DNA of 64,000 nucleotides from Calliopum simillimum (lineage: Eukaryota; Arthropoda; Insecta; Diptera; Lauxaniidae): the NCBI GenBank assembly GCA_951812925.1, contig OX638370.1:30991964-31055963 (forward strand). Direction: 5' to 3'. A program made the position numbers and the translations under genes. Each line of letters begins with the position of its first letter. Position 1 is the stretch's first letter. The notes beneath the pieces were generated by a model that saw nothing but the letters and a program-made list of their open reading frames with translations, made no database searches and was not told where the DNA came from. Below are positions 32,591 to 45,235 of this stretch, in pieces.

Positions 32591-33346
32591 TGTTGTTGCT
32601 AAAGTAAACACATTTTAATTCAAGACAAAAAGAAATTCCCTATTAACTTTTTTTTAGTTTGTAATTTTCGAATAGGTTTTCGGGTGAACAATTGCAAAAG
32701 AAAGATTTTTGATGGGCAGTGTCTTTACATTGAAGTAAGTAGCAGTCCCTACTGATTTTTGAAATCAATTCGTGATGAAATTTTCCTTCCTAAAGCAATT
32801 ACTATCTAATTACTTAAAGCACTTTTTAATACAAACAAAACTCAAACACACAACACAGTTGCAATATATTGCCTACTAATTTCAACTTCCGACCATTTAA
32901 AGCTATTAAACGTATTACTTCTTTTGTTCCATTTTGATTGTTGCTGTTATTCTGCTGATTATGTAAATGAAAACTAAACAAATTTTCAATGATCGCACTA
33001 CAAGCGGAAATGGACCATTGAAAGAGAGGCCTATTAGGTTCTGGAGGGGGAGGGTGAACAAGAACATATTTGCACACACTAAAAAAGAATAGCAACTGGA
33101 AAAAAAAAACTAAACAAATAGTTCACACGTAATGCTGCGCAGTGCTGCAATTAGAAAAGCGTTGCCTTCAAAGCAGAGTTGCACAACTTTGTATTAAGTT
33201 TAAAAATTTGGTTATTTCCATAGTAAACTATAGGCCTTATCGTAAATCTGAAGGGTTTTCCATTCTCGAGAATATACTCCCTCCCGGGGAGGGAGGAAGA
33301 AGTGAATATTTTATGAATGGAAACTCCCCTTGCTGCTGGGATACTT
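32591..33346. other. Noncoding DNA
   Basis: AT-rich, with one less AT-rich patch (CTCGAGAATATACTCCCTCC and GGGGAGGGAGG near 33268-33297). No gene recognised. Confidence 0.4.
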
Positions 33347-34137
33347 TTTATACCCTACACCCAGGGTATATTCACTTTGTCCTTCCGTTTGTAACGCAGA
33401 GAAGGAGGCGTGACAGATATATATTCTTGATCAGCGTCACCTCCTGAGTCGATATAGCCATGTCCGTCTGTCTGTCTGGCTGGCTGGGTGGCTGGCTGGC
33501 TGGCTGGCTGGGTAACGGCTGTGTGTGGAAATACATTTTTTGGGAAAACCAAGCAAGATAATTCAATGAAATTTGGTACACAGCCTCCGTCGTCGGGGGA
33601 TTGAAAATGAGCGAAATCGGTCAACGGACACGCCTACCGCCCATACAAAAAATATCTTCAAAATGCAAATTTTGGAGTATATTTCACAACAATGCAACCA
33701 AAATACACATAAATACTACGAATTGTCAGCGCAAGCTCTGAGAAGAAGCTGGTCGAATTCGGACAAGAGGACGTGGCACCTCTCATATAAGCAAAGGCTT
33801 CAAAACGTTGTACTGAAAGCGTTTTTTGAGATAATCAAACTAGATTTGACGCGGACACTAAAAAGTATAAATGCAAGCTTTAAGCAAAAACTGGATAAAA
33901 TCGGACAAGAGGGCGTGGCTCCTCCCATATAAGCAAAAGCTTCAAAACGCTATTCTAAAAATATTTTTTCAGATAATCCAACCAAATTTCACTTAAATAC
34001 TAAGAACTATAAATGCAAACTCTGAGAAAAAACTGGGTGAATTTGGAGGGCGTGGCACCTCCCATATTAGCAAAATTTTCAAAATACTGCTATGTAGGGT
34101 ATTTAATGTTTGCCCAGGCCAGGCCCACCCTTACTAG
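33347..34137 (+). mobile_element. DINE/Helentron-like element with mini-me core, copy B
   Basis: Starts TTTATACCCTACACCCAGGG. The mini-me core is at 33421-33460 (ATTCTTGATCAGCG ... GATATAGCCATG), then (GTCTGTCT)(GGCT)n to ~33510. Three ~142-bp units follow, each around AGGGCGTGGCACCTCCCATA (33766, 33910, 34046). It ends with a mutated hairpin GCCCAGGCCAGGC and CTAG at 34134-34137 before T. Subterminal inverted repeat: TACCCTACAC (33351-33360) with ATGTAGGGTA (34092-34101). Confidence 0.85.
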
Positions 34138-34144
34138 TTTTATT

Positions 34145-34380
34145 ATAATATCGTTGACATTTTCAGAAATAACCAGTTTGCAATGCTGTGCTTTTCCAAG
34201 ACTGTTGAAATTTTGCCCAAAACAATATCTGAGTCTTTCCCATATCTTTGACATTTTGCGCAAACAACCAGTCTGGACGCTGAATTTTTCCAATTCCGTA
34301 GACATTTTGCACATGTGGCAACGCTTTTTTCCATATATCGTTGACATTTTTTTCCATTTTCCACTGGATTTTGACAGCTG
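34145..34380. repeat. Short degenerate tandem repeat (~55-65 bp unit)
   Basis: TTGACATTTT recurs at ~34153, 34248 and 34331 with related AACCAGT(T/C)TG and TTTTTCCAA segments between. Three or four poor units sit directly next to the DINE 3' end. Confidence 0.45.
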
Positions 34381-34971
34381 ACTTAAAAACAAAAATAAAC
34401 AAGAAACAGCAATTGCAGAAGAAGCAATTGCAGGAGCATAAAATTTGTGAAATTTTAACTTGAATTTGCTATGCTTTTTAAAGTAAAAAATGTCTTTTTA
34501 ATCATTTTAGTGGATTTTAAAAATCAAAAGTTTGCACCAAAAAGATACCTAAAAAAAAAAAATGTAGGTGAAAAGTAGTTTTAGCAGATCCAGTATAAGT
34601 AAGAAACGCTTGGATGGAATATTAAAAACTTTAGTGTCATATGAAATCTATTTCAATAAACATTAAAATTGTTGTACTAAAGTTTTTAGTTTGTCAAACG
34701 TTATTTATAATTATTCATTTATACATTAGTACTCCCTAGCAAAAAGCTGAGGAGTAAATTTACCAAATAAAAGTGAAAAAACTCGCTCCCATCTTATTGC
34801 CGATTACATTATTTTTCCAGTGAATTTTCCCTTTCCACAAAATTTTTTTTGCGATTGTAAACCAGGGAGTTAGTGAATAAATTCTCGATTAGGCCTTATA
34901 TGTACCAAGGAACACAATGTCTTTTTTAAGTTAAATATTTGGTATCGTTGATAACTTTACTTTAATACGCA
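34381..34971. other. AT-rich noncoding DNA
   Basis: Nothing recognised. Confidence 0.4.
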
Positions 34972-35388
34972 AGACAAAAATTTGTCCACCTTTTTTACTT
35001 TGTTAGAAATGGAGTACGCCTTTGAATTATGCACCATCAGGAAGGTATTTGTGAGTAGATGTGCGCAAAGTTAAAATTATTTTAGTATGTTGCCCTTAAG
35101 CCTGCCAAAATTAAACACAAATTTTTCATTATTAAGGGCAACGAAATACGCGGTCACAAAAAGCTGAAAAGAGGATAAGGCACAAAAAGAAAAACAAAAA
35201 GCATAGCACTGTTCGTGTTTTTTGTTTTGTTTATTTTTGTTTACGTTTCACATTTGTCATTGTACCAGGGATGATAAATGAGCTTTTCTATTTTTTACCA
35301 GATAGCAAAAAAAGTACTAAAACTGTCCAAAAAGTACCAAAATTATTAAACACTTTCGTAATCAAATTTTGACCATTGGGCGATTTTA
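34972..35388 (+). repeat. Unclassified ~420-bp interspersed repeat
   Basis: Complete copy from AATACGCAAGACAAAAATTT to TTTGACCATTGGGCGATT. It shares the GGTCACAAAAAGCTGAAAAG, CATTGTACCAGGGATGAT and AAAAAGTACCAAAATTATT blocks. Confidence 0.78.
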
Positions 35389-36177
35389 GTAATATTAAAT
35401 ATTTGTTTCATTAATGGCATGTTTTAATTGCAGACTAACTTTAATCTATTTTAGCAAACGTTTTACAACTCTGTCGCATAGGTATTTTTTTCGAATTTTC
35501 ATTTCAATTTAATGCTTTAGCGCACAAAATTGACAAAAAAAAAAAAGTAAAAAAACAAAGAAAAAATCAAATCGGAAAAAATACTCCTAACTACAGGGAG
35601 GGAGGCAACATTTGTTTGTTTGACGTTTGTGTGTCAAATGTCACTTGTTGTTTTGCTACTCAATGCTGCCGTCGTTGCTGCCGACAAAATTACCGTAATT
35701 ATTTGTATCACATAGTCACCAGCCTTGTGTGGTGTGTTATAAAGTGAGTGAAACAAAATGTTTTAGCGTAAGGGAGACAAAGCTACATTAATAATATAGA
35801 ATCACATGGGTTCCAGAGTCAAGGTTATTTCAGCTTTTGTTGTGGTTGTTGTTGCTGTTGATTGCTTTTTTTGGGCTTTGTTAGTTTTTGATTGTTTGTC
35901 GAGGTTTATTTAAATTAATTTTTTATGTCATGTTTTTTTTATTTTTTCGTTATTGTGTTACATTATTTGACATTACATCGTTTATGTCATTATTTGCAGT
36001 TTTATTTAAATTTACTTGTATTAGGTGACAAACGTTTACATTTGCTGCTAAACTAGGGTGGCAAGCATATTCCAAAAGGGGCACCTTTTTTAGGGGAAAA
36101 ATGCTTGAAGCAATTTATTTGCAGCAAAATATTTCAAACGAATACTCGCATACAACATTCTCAAAATTGTAAAAAAT
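35389..36177. other. Noncoding DNA
   Basis: TTGTTGTGGTTGTTGTTGCT-like stretch near 35836 and T-rich tracts. No gene recognised. Confidence 0.4.
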
Positions 36178-36516
36178 TATTTTATTTATTTATTTTATTT
36201 GATATGTCTTAAAAATTACTACATTAAGAAATCGTGGAATGCGCCCTATGCTTAAAAAAGTACAAAAGTAGTTGAGAAATTCTGCGGCAGGATTCAGACT
36301 CAGCACCAAAAAGTACTTTTTTTTTAGCTGGGAAGCTCAATGTGGCGCTAATTTGGATATAGTTTGCCCAAACTCCAAGAAAATTAATGGGAGGATAAAG
36401 AAATTATTAGAAACAAAAGAAAATCTGGAAAGTGTATTACCATGCCTGAACCGATAATCGTACCAGGGACCTCTAAGGTATAAGCACAGTACACTATCAC
36501 TGTGCCACAAGGTCTT
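36178..36516 (-). mobile_element. tRNA-derived SINE-like element
   Basis: Read on the minus strand, the head at 36516 has the A-box-like TGGCACAGTGAT (36507-36496) and the B-box-like GGTACGATTATC (36464-36453). The 43-bp spacing is that of a tRNA. A ~250-bp unrelated body follows, then an A-rich tail (complement of TTTATTTATTTATTTTATTT at 36180-36200). That order of head, body and tail is the SINE layout. The T loop is mutated, so pol III activity is doubtful. Only one copy is in the window, so the family is unproven. Confidence 0.55.
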
Positions 36517-37924
36517 AAGAAGATCAGACTCATTTCAGTTTACCTTTTCTGACACTCTTTTTCAGTTTTTTAGAAATTGTTGAGTTTGCAAGATATAACG
36601 TGTTAAAATTTTTAATCACTTAATCATGAAAAAGTGGGTGTCGATATATTTTATCACTTAAAAACTATAAAGATTTAAACTGTAGGGGTAATAATTACTC
36701 ATGCATTACACTAAAAGCAAATGTTTCAATTAAACGAAATAAAAAAAATTGTTTTATAAAAAGTGTAAAATAATTTGATAAAAAACTGATAACCAACACC
36801 AACCTTAAACCAAAAAGCGACCTTTTTTTTTTGTATAAAAAAAGATCATAAAAATTTAAGCCATTTAAAACGTCACAAAAAATGGTCACCAACATTAAAG
36901 CGATTTTTTACGTTTAATTCCAGCAACAATTGACCAAGTGATCCATCATTGGTTGTTTGTGTGTGTGTATGATGGTCGCCAATGTTACCACAGATATGAG
37001 TGAGAGTAAGTGGCATCATCATCAACATTAATTTTTTTTTTGTCATCAGCAGTGGCGGTGTCATCAGTAGTAGTATCAGCAGCAGCAGCAGTGGTAGTAG
37101 CACAACCCCAGCAGCAGCAACATCAATAATAATAACAACAACAAAAGATATATCATCCGACAGCAGGATAACGCATGACCAAAAAGCATTTGCATGTTTT
37201 AATTTTTGTCGTTTTTATTTCGAATTTTAATTACAGTGTAATATATGTGTGTGTGTAAAGTTGTATATGTGTTGGTGTCACGTAAAGCAGCAGCGGCATA
37301 ATAGTTGTGTATTGTTTTTTCGTTGTTGTTGTGCGTTTTTTTTTTTTTTCAATATAATTAAGCATTAATGCGGCGCCAGTAAAATTATGCGGTGGTTGAC
37401 AAGGGAATTAGCCAGGAAAAGATAAAAAGCAACATAAAACGAAAATGATAATAAAATGTTGGAAGAAAAGAAAATAAACAATAAAATTGTTAACACAAAT
37501 TTTAAAGGATAATAAATTATGCTTAAGCAAAATTCATTTTTCTACAGCGAAAATGAAAATGTTGGGAATTTTAGTAGCATGCAGCTATAATGGGTTAAAA
37601 GTCGATGATTTTTGTGATTTAAATACAATTTACTTTGAATAGAGCCTCGAAAATAGTCCTATAAAGGGGAGTTAGTCGGGGAAGCCCGACACAAGATTAT
37701 TAGATAGAACTCATGGTAATTGAAACCTGATCAAATTCTGCAAAACATGTGTAGAAGTTACACGACTTTCCTGAATCCGTATTTTTTCTTAAGTTGGACA
37801 ACACGAAGATCATAATTTAGTTTTACATGTCAAAAAAGCCGAAATAAAAATCTATGTCTCTAGTCAAATCGATTAAATTACCATGCGAAAAAGTTATAGC
37901 GCGATCGGTAGTGGTAAGCTGGTA
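36517..37924. other. Noncoding DNA with trinucleotide-rich patch
   Basis: 37005-37145 is rich in CAT/CAG/CAA triplets (AGCAGCAGCAGCAGTGG, AATAATAACAACAAC). The open frames it creates are low-complexity Ser/Thr/Ile or Leu runs and do not look like genes. Long T tracts and AT-rich DNA surround it. Confidence 0.4.
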
Positions 37925-38460
37925 GTAGTAAGCAGACTGCTATGGTCTTGATCTTAGTCTTGCAGAATGAGCCTTGGTCTTGGATATTAAGTGTTTTTCT
38001 CTGTCTTGGTTTTGAAAAATTCCTGGAGACTTTTGAGTACTTATACAAAATTTTTGAACTTAATTCTTTTAAAACTGTTGGGTTTTTAAGATGTCAGGTC
38101 TAGTTTTGAAAGACGGTTTTATGTTTGAAAGGGGCGCGACATCCCACTTAAGTATAAATGATCAAGACTGAATAGCAGTCGTAGTCTTGATGATCATCGT
38201 GGCCATAGCCAAGACCCCATAGCAGTCTTGGTCTTGAAATCATATCAGCGTCTTGGTCTCGATAGTTTTTTGAGATATTTCAATACAAGACAATCAAACC
38301 AATTTTCAGGTCAACCATCACCGATTTTTGGTGATGAGCAAAACTAGTCTTGGTCTTGGAAATTTTTCGAGACTCATTGCTAGCGATTGGTGATAGTCGA
38401 TTTGAAAGCTGATTTAACTATTCGCTACTGAGGACAAAATTGCTCTTGATCGAGACCGAG
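37925..38460. repeat. Degenerate TCTTGG / CCAAGA simple repeat, long block
   Basis: Scattered GTCTTGGTCTTG and complementary CAAGAC motifs. It also has a recurring ~130-bp phrase with GGTGATGAGCAAAACTAGTC and GCGATTGGTGATAGTCG. It resembles 9924-10066. Confidence 0.5.
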
Positions 38461-40124
38461 ACAAAAAACTAATTTTGCTTATCACAAGCGATCTGTGATG
38501 GTCAATCCGAAAGTTGGTTTAAATATAGAGTTTTGTCAAGGATTATTCCAAAGTATTTAATTGCCTCAAAAATCTTAAGCACCGTTTACACATAGACTAA
38601 ACTAAACTTATTCGTCGGAGTAAAAGTTATCAATGTGATTTTACTAGGGTCTACTACAAGACTTTTCTCACGGACCCTTTGAGTCAGGTATTAATAGCTA
38701 GTTTAATTTGTTCAGATAAGGTAGAATCAAACCACGACCATGACCAATCATTATCATCAATTATGCTCTTAAAGATGAATATCTAGCATTATTGTTATTT
38801 TAATGTTTGTCAAAAAACCTTATTCATCTAAACTTTCTAACAACATACATATATGTATGTATGTGCACCACATTTTTTTTTTTTCTGACATATAATTAGT
38901 TGTCGGATATGTGCTTTTGTTAAGTGGCATCCATTTATCTATTTACCAGAGAAAATACTTAAGCGCTATTTTGTCTAAAATTCTTTTGTCTTAATGATTT
39001 CTTAACATGCAAACTATTATCTTAACGTGTGCCAAAACTTTAGGGTGGGTGTTGGAAATATTACGTTTTATATATATATTTATGTATGAATGTCTATATG
39101 TGTTTAAGTGAATGCAAATTTGTGCGTGTTTAACATGCGATTAACATGTTGCAAAAACGTTAAAGGTAAAATCGCTGCTAAATTGCTGGGAAGTGTACGA
39201 GAATGTTTAATATAACGCTAGATAACGAGATGATGATGACGATAATGATAATGTAAACGATTATTAGCATTAGATTACAAGATATTTGCTATGTACAATA
39301 TCATAATGTAGGGGACATGTATACAAGATTTCAAGTGGTAAAAAATATTTGCTTGAAAGTAGATAGTTTATATAACAGTTTATGGTTTATATAAAAAAAA
39401 AAATGGAAGCAAATGATTTTTCGGTTATGGAACTTAAGTATTTCTGTCCACTAAATCATTTTGAGAAGACTCTTCGTAAGTTCTGTATCAGAAAAGAAAA
39501 TTGAAACTCAAAATTAATTGATTATCAAATACATAGTATCAAAAAAGTTTATTGTCGCAAAATATTGAATATTATCGAAATGACAATGAAAGTCAATAAA
39601 CAAGCGAAAAAGCCAATAGTAGTATTGACTAAAATTTTCAGTAGATGTCAACGAAAACAAAGTTTTATATTCTGAGTATGCTAAGATATGGGCCAATCCT
39701 GCATATCGGTCATTTTACTAGGCAGTTTTTTTTTTAAAATATTGCTTACATTCCAGTGATAAATTTTTAATGGGTGTACTTTGTCAAAAATAAATTTTTT
39801 GTTATAAGAAAGATAAGTTCAAATAGTTTTGTTTTAATTCAGATTTTGTGAAAAATATGTTAGTAATGTATTCGGACGTTTCATAAAATGAAAGTCGTTC
39901 TGAGAGTAACTTCAGCCTAAGCCTAGTTGTGCTTATTTAGCTGTAGCACAAACAAAATTTCTGCAGGACAAATTTTTGATGAATCAAACAAGCTTTGAAA
40001 AAAGTCACACCTCATCTTAAATCCCAAACTATTATTGTCATTATTATTCAAAGGCTCTGGATTGCACTGCGACCTGAAAGATTTTTTGTGCAGTCATAGT
40101 GCATTTTTTTTTCGGTGGCCCCTA
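38461..40124. other. AT-rich noncoding DNA
   Basis: Short GATGATGATGACGATAATGA run near 39230 and ATACATATATGTATGTATGT near 38844. No gene recognised. Confidence 0.4.
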
Positions 40125-40380
40125 GTGAAATTTTTTTTAGAATATTTTTGCAAAATATTCTAACCCATTATATCCAAGTTTTTTGAAAAAGGGGTCAAAA
40201 AGACCCATAAAAACGCGATATAATGGGTTAAAATGTTCATTTAAATTAACTTGAAATCAAGCAGGGAACAATTTTTTAGAACATCTTGACTCATTATATC
40301 CTGTTTTTAAGGGTCTTTTGACCTCTTTTTCCAAAAACTTGGTTGTAATGGGTTAAAATATTCTAAAAAAAAAATTTCAC
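40125..40380. mobile_element. 256-bp palindromic MITE
   Basis: GTGAAATTTTTTTTAGAATA at 40125 pairs with TATTCTAAAAAAAAAATTTC ending at 40380. AACCCATTATATCCAAG pairs with CTTGGTTGTAATGGGTT, and AAAAGACCC pairs with GGGTCTTTT. The centre is near 40245. Confidence 0.75.
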
Positions 40381-41226
40381 ACAAACATTGACTCAATTTC
40401 ATTTTCTTTCATCCAAATTTTGTCTAAACATATTTCTGACTACCTGGACTCTGGACATTAGACTGAAAATCAAGACAATTCAGAAGAATCCAGACCATCC
40501 GGCAACCTAAGTTAAATGTGTATAATAATGAGCAAAAATTAATGAAAATTATACAATAAAAACGTATTCTGACCAATAAATTAGCTTCTTTTAAAACAAT
40601 CCTTTCGGGCGTTTTAATAAAAAACAAGTTTTTAAAATTAAACTCTTCATTTATTTTTTTTATTTTACATTTTTTTATCTTAAATATTAAATACCAGCTT
40701 CAATTTATATAAAAAATAAATTTGCTCAGTGACTTCACCACATTTTGCAGTGTTGTCGCTATTTCTATTTTTTATGTCGAACGTTTCATTGAGCAAATAC
40801 CATAAACCAGGATAAGCAGCTATACATGAGTTCTTTCATTGATCTCATTGCAGAATAATGAAAAAGAGTCTGTCCCATAATTCACGCAAGAATTGAATTA
40901 CTTAAATATTGTAGAAAACACATTTTATGCAAATGTATTTTTTGTTTTTATTGTAAAATAAGGTTATGGAAAAGAACATCAAGTGAACGCTCTACGGTTT
41001 ATCTGGCACTTATGCAATTTTTTGTAGAAATTTTTCATGACAGATTTCTATAAATGTGGCTGAATTTTGTTGTGTTAAGTCTCTTTTTTTAAAGCATTTT
41101 TACTAGCCGTCAGCTGTCATCTGTCAAAATGTTTTCCTTTTCTTTAATTAGCAGTACTTAACCGCACAAATAGCGGCAAGTTCAAATCTTGCGTGAGTTC
41201 TGGGACTTTTTTTTTTTGTATAGACC
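40381..41226. other. AT-rich noncoding DNA
   Basis: No gene or repeat recognised. The last four bases (GACC) repeat on the other side of the next element. Confidence 0.4.
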
Positions 41227-43181
41227 CACGGTGGTTTTTAAAAAATTTCAACTTTTTGAAATACCACCCGCGATTTTTTTCGGGGATAGTGTTGGGGGAC
41301 CCTTCTAGTATCAGAATCCGGGAACCGCGAAATCGAACGTCCAGCCGTTTTTTTTTTTTTTGACTTTTTAGTTTTTTTAACGATTTTTGAGAATGTCTCG
41401 GATTTATATACATATTATGTACACATATATATGTATGTACGTACATATATATACTTGTATATGTATATATATGTATGTACGTACATATATATACTTGTAT
41501 ATGTATATATGTGTAATATATATACATGTATATATATATACATACATGCATACATACATATAAAAGGTATCGTTTCCGCACCATTTATTTTAAAAAAAAA
41601 TCGGTTTTTTCGTATATAAAAAAACACAAACAAAAACCGGATACAGCAGTAGTCACTCCAGATGTGATTTTTGATGCTTAATCCGAATCCGGTCTTAGAA
41701 TTGCTCTATTACTTCTGGACTTTGAGATATCCCTACATATATGTATAAAGGACACCACTTTTTTTCCTATTTTTGAAGTTATATAACAAGATAAGATAAT
41801 ATTATGCCGTAAAATCTGGTATGACAGTTAATAGCCCTAGTTTTTTTCTTGAAAACTCAATCAAACCGATAACGATATCTTTTTTTTTGTCGGAGATATC
41901 TTTACCTAAAAAGTTAAAAAAGTGCAAAAACACGATTTTTGGCTATATTGGATGTTATATGCAGGACACACAAAATTCTTCTGTGAATTTCTATTACCAG
42001 AAACATTTAGTACTTTCTTTTGGCTTTTAATTGAGTTATTAAATGTTCATCTGCAATATTTCTCTGCAAAGTTATGTTAACTTAAAAATCACACCATGAA
42101 ACTCAAAGTGAAAAATCTCGGTTTTCGGCTATATTTGAGGTTGTATACAGTACGGACGAAACTCGTCTGCTCTTTTTTACTAACCGACACATTTAAAACC
42201 ATTCTTTATCTTCAAAATGAGCTAACAAGTGGTCTCTTGTAATAGTTTTCTTAAAAGTTATGACTATTTTAAGACGACATGTTGCAGCAATACGTATATA
42301 AGAAATACTCGTACACTATATTTTAGTGGCACCCCTGTGAGTTTGCACTTCATAATGTAATTTTTAAATGGTCATAACTTTGTAAAGGAATATTGCAGAT
42401 GAACATTTAATAGCTCAATTGAAAGCCAAAAGAAAGTACTAAATGTTTCTGGTAATAGAAATTCACAGAAGAATTTTGTGTGTCCTGCATATAACATCCA
42501 ATATAGCCAAAAATCGTGTTTTTGCACTTTTTTAACTTTTTAGGTAAAGATATCTCCGACAAAAAAAAAGATATCGTTATCGGTTTGATTGAGTTTTCAA
42601 GAAAAAAACTAGGGCTATTAACTGTCATACCAGATTTTACGGCATAATATTATCTTATCTTGTTATATAACTTCAAAAATAGGAAAAAAAGTGGTGTCCT
42701 TTATACATATATGTAGGGATATCTCAAAGTCCAGAAGTAATAGAGCAATTCTAAGACCGGATTCGGATTAAGCATCAAAAATCACATCTGGAGTGACTAC
42801 TGCTGTATCCGGTTTTTGTTTGTGTTTTTTTATATACGAAAAAACCGATTTTTTTTTAAAATAAATGGTGCGGAAACGATACCTTTTATATGTATGAATG
42901 CATGTATGTATATATATATACATATATATATATTACACATATATACATATACAAGTATATATATGTACGTACATACATATATATGTGTACATAATATGTA
43001 TATAAATCCGAGACATTCTCAAAAATCGTTAAAAAAACTAAAATGTCGAAAAAAAAAAAACGGCTGGACGTTTGATTTCGCGGTTCCCGGATTCTGATAC
43101 TAGAAGGGTCCCCCAACACTATCCCCGAAAAAAATCGCGGGTGGTATTTCAAAAAGTTGAAATTTTTTAAAAACCACCGTG
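41227..43181. mobile_element. ~2-kb near-perfect palindromic element with CACGGTG termini (Transib-like ends)
   Basis: The left arm (41227 to ~42075) and right arm (~42370-43181) are almost identical reverse complements. The same ~69-codon open frame is readable at 41821-42030 on plus and 42628-42407 on minus. The ends are CACGGTGGTTTTTAAAAAAT and its complement. The arms include a TATATGTATGTACGTACATA-type tract. A ~290-bp central spacer is unpaired. Flanks are AGACC (left) and GACCT (right), sharing GACC, so a 4-bp duplication or a 5-bp one with a lost base. CACGGTG resembles the Transib terminal heptamer, but there is no transposase to confirm it. It is non-autonomous and recent, judging by arm identity. 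Confidence 0.85.
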
Positions 43182-43185
43182 GACC

Positions 43186-44359
43186 TGATTCAGAATTTTC
43201 CTTTATATTTATTTTGTTTAATCATTTTGTAATTTTTTTAAAATATTTGCTATTTGATAGCAAACAAAAGTGACTCAAAATCTACAAAAAACAAGAAGAA
43301 TAAATATCAAAAAAGACAAAATGCTGCGTAGTTTTATAATTTTCGCCAACATCATTTTGCAAACTGTTTTTGTTGAAAAAAATCCCGGTATCTGTAGTGT
43401 TTTACGACTCGTGGATATAAAAAGGGTAATAAATTCAACAAAAATTTTAATTATTATTTAAATATCGAACATAAACAATTGTTATCTAAGGCTACGCCTT
43501 GAAAGTTTTTTTGGTTTCTTTTTTTTTTACTATTTAGCACAATATTTAATCTATAGCAGCAAATATTATTTCAAGAAATTGTTCCTAAATGAGATCATTG
43601 CATTATTTTCTAATACAACAATGGCTTTTGTCCATATAAAACGAAGAAGTATCTGTATGTATATTTTCTAAAGCAAAAAATTTGCTTGCAACTACCTGAC
43701 TGCCAGCATAAAGTATTCATTGTACGCATTTGTTGCGGAAAATATTTGCTGTGTGTCAACAGTATAATGTGTCATCGACAATCCAGAACAATTCAATACA
43801 ATACATGGCATACAAATAATGAATAAATTTCTTACTGCGTCTTAAGTCTCTGAAATCGCAGTGATATGGGGAAATTAATGGAAAAATGTATGGCAAGGAA
43901 TTTAACACGTACATGGAATATCTTTTCAGTATCACAAGATCTACAATTTATGGCATAATAATTGAAATATACGACATACAAAAAAAAAGAACCGCATATT
44001 TTAAAAGATTTCAAAAATATTTGGCATTTTTATTGCTCAGCATAAATTTCATTGTCATTATCAAAGGTAACAAAAATTACCCAAGAATTTTTAAGAATTA
44101 TTATCATTTTAAAAGACTGTGATAGCACGTGCCGCATGAGAAATCAGTCAACAGCACTGACGTACGCCACATGAAATAGCCGTTAGGGTAATTTTGAAAG
44201 GAGTTAAAATGCTGCTTTGGCAATTCAAAATTTAAATTCAATTAGCATTGTGCGGACCAATTTGTTAACCCATTCTTTGAATAGTGTACTTTTTTGTGCT
44301 GCGATATTTAAGAGTAATGCTTAAAGGAATTGCAGTATCAGTGTGTGAATTTAAGTAAT
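43186..44359. other. AT-rich noncoding DNA
   Basis: No gene or repeat recognised. Confidence 0.4.
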
Positions 44360-44580
44360 CACTAAAAAATGATAGTTTACTTTTCTTAGTTTTGATTCCC
44401 TTTAGTATTGATTTAAAACTTTTTTGGTATTAAATTCCGATGTTTTTCCAAAAAAGTTTGAAATTTATTCCAGAAAAGTATGAAATTTATTCTAAAATAG
44501 TTTAAAATTAATAATTTTTTTTGGCATTGTTCTATATAAATACTTTTTGGTTTTAAAATTAAACTAAAATTTTTACTGTG
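44360..44580. mobile_element. ~222-bp MITE family, copy 1
   Basis: Ends CACTAAAAAATGATAGTTTA and TAAACTAAAATTTTTACTGT+G are imperfect inverted repeats (CAC(A)STAAAAATTTTAGTTTA). Internal blocks TTGATTCCCTTTAGTATTGA and GGCATTGTTCTATATAAATA recur at 46340 and 51911. Confidence 0.75.
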
Positions 44581-44812
44581 TACATATTTGTCTGAATTAA
44601 ATTAAAATCTTCTAAGTCGACATAGAAATCCAAGAGGGTGATCATTGGAGTGCCCTTAGTTTCCATGGACCGAGGCAATTACGTATGTTACATTTACACT
44701 ATGCTAAGGATATGTTGTGTTCTTTTATTCCTTCAAAGCTCAAGGACTCTATACAACTCTTCTACAATTACTGTTTGGCGACAGACAGACCTTGAAACAA
44801 GCTTAATATTAT

Positions 44813-45153
44813 GTTTCCACCGGAGATTTATGAGGTGACTTAAGGCTGTTTCGGGATAAAGCTCTAAATCTGGGTGTAATTTTATTTCTGCCGAGATTCA
44901 GTTTTAAATCTTCGTATAAATCTCAGCAGGGCTATCTATTTTGGCCATTTGCGATCAAGTTGCACATCTTGGCATTAATTGTCATTAAAAACAAAGCAAA
45001 TGGAAGATAAATATTAAGAAGAAATGGAACAAATAACTTGCAATTTCCCACTTATGTCATTTACTGTCGAAAAAATTCTCTTTGGCCGGTAGAAACGGGT
45101 AGAATTTAATGACGAGATTTATGTAACAGCACAGCTAAATCCCCGTTGGAAAC
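44813..45153 (+). mobile_element. ~340-bp TIR MITE family, best copy
   Basis: TIRs GTTTCCACCGGAGATTTA (44813) and, reverse complemented, GTTTCCAACGGGGATTTA (to 45153) match at 16 of 18 positions. Decayed relatives lie at 11185-11495 (minus) and 32340-32590. No ORF. Confidence 0.7.
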
Positions 45154-45235
45154 GTAGTTTAAGGCAGACTTAAAATTTTGTTGTACATAGATCACAGAAC
45201 CTCGGAAGCTTGTTACCGAAATATCTTTTGAAGTA

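Noticed and set aside
37000..37230. Ser/Thr-rich frame resembling a signal-rich protein
   Set aside because: Trinucleotide-repeat artefact with no ATG-context or splice support.
41144..43152. Tyr/Ile-rich frames in the large palindrome
   Set aside because: Produced by TATATGTATGTACG-type repeats. Mirror copies on both strands show they are part of the palindrome, not genes.
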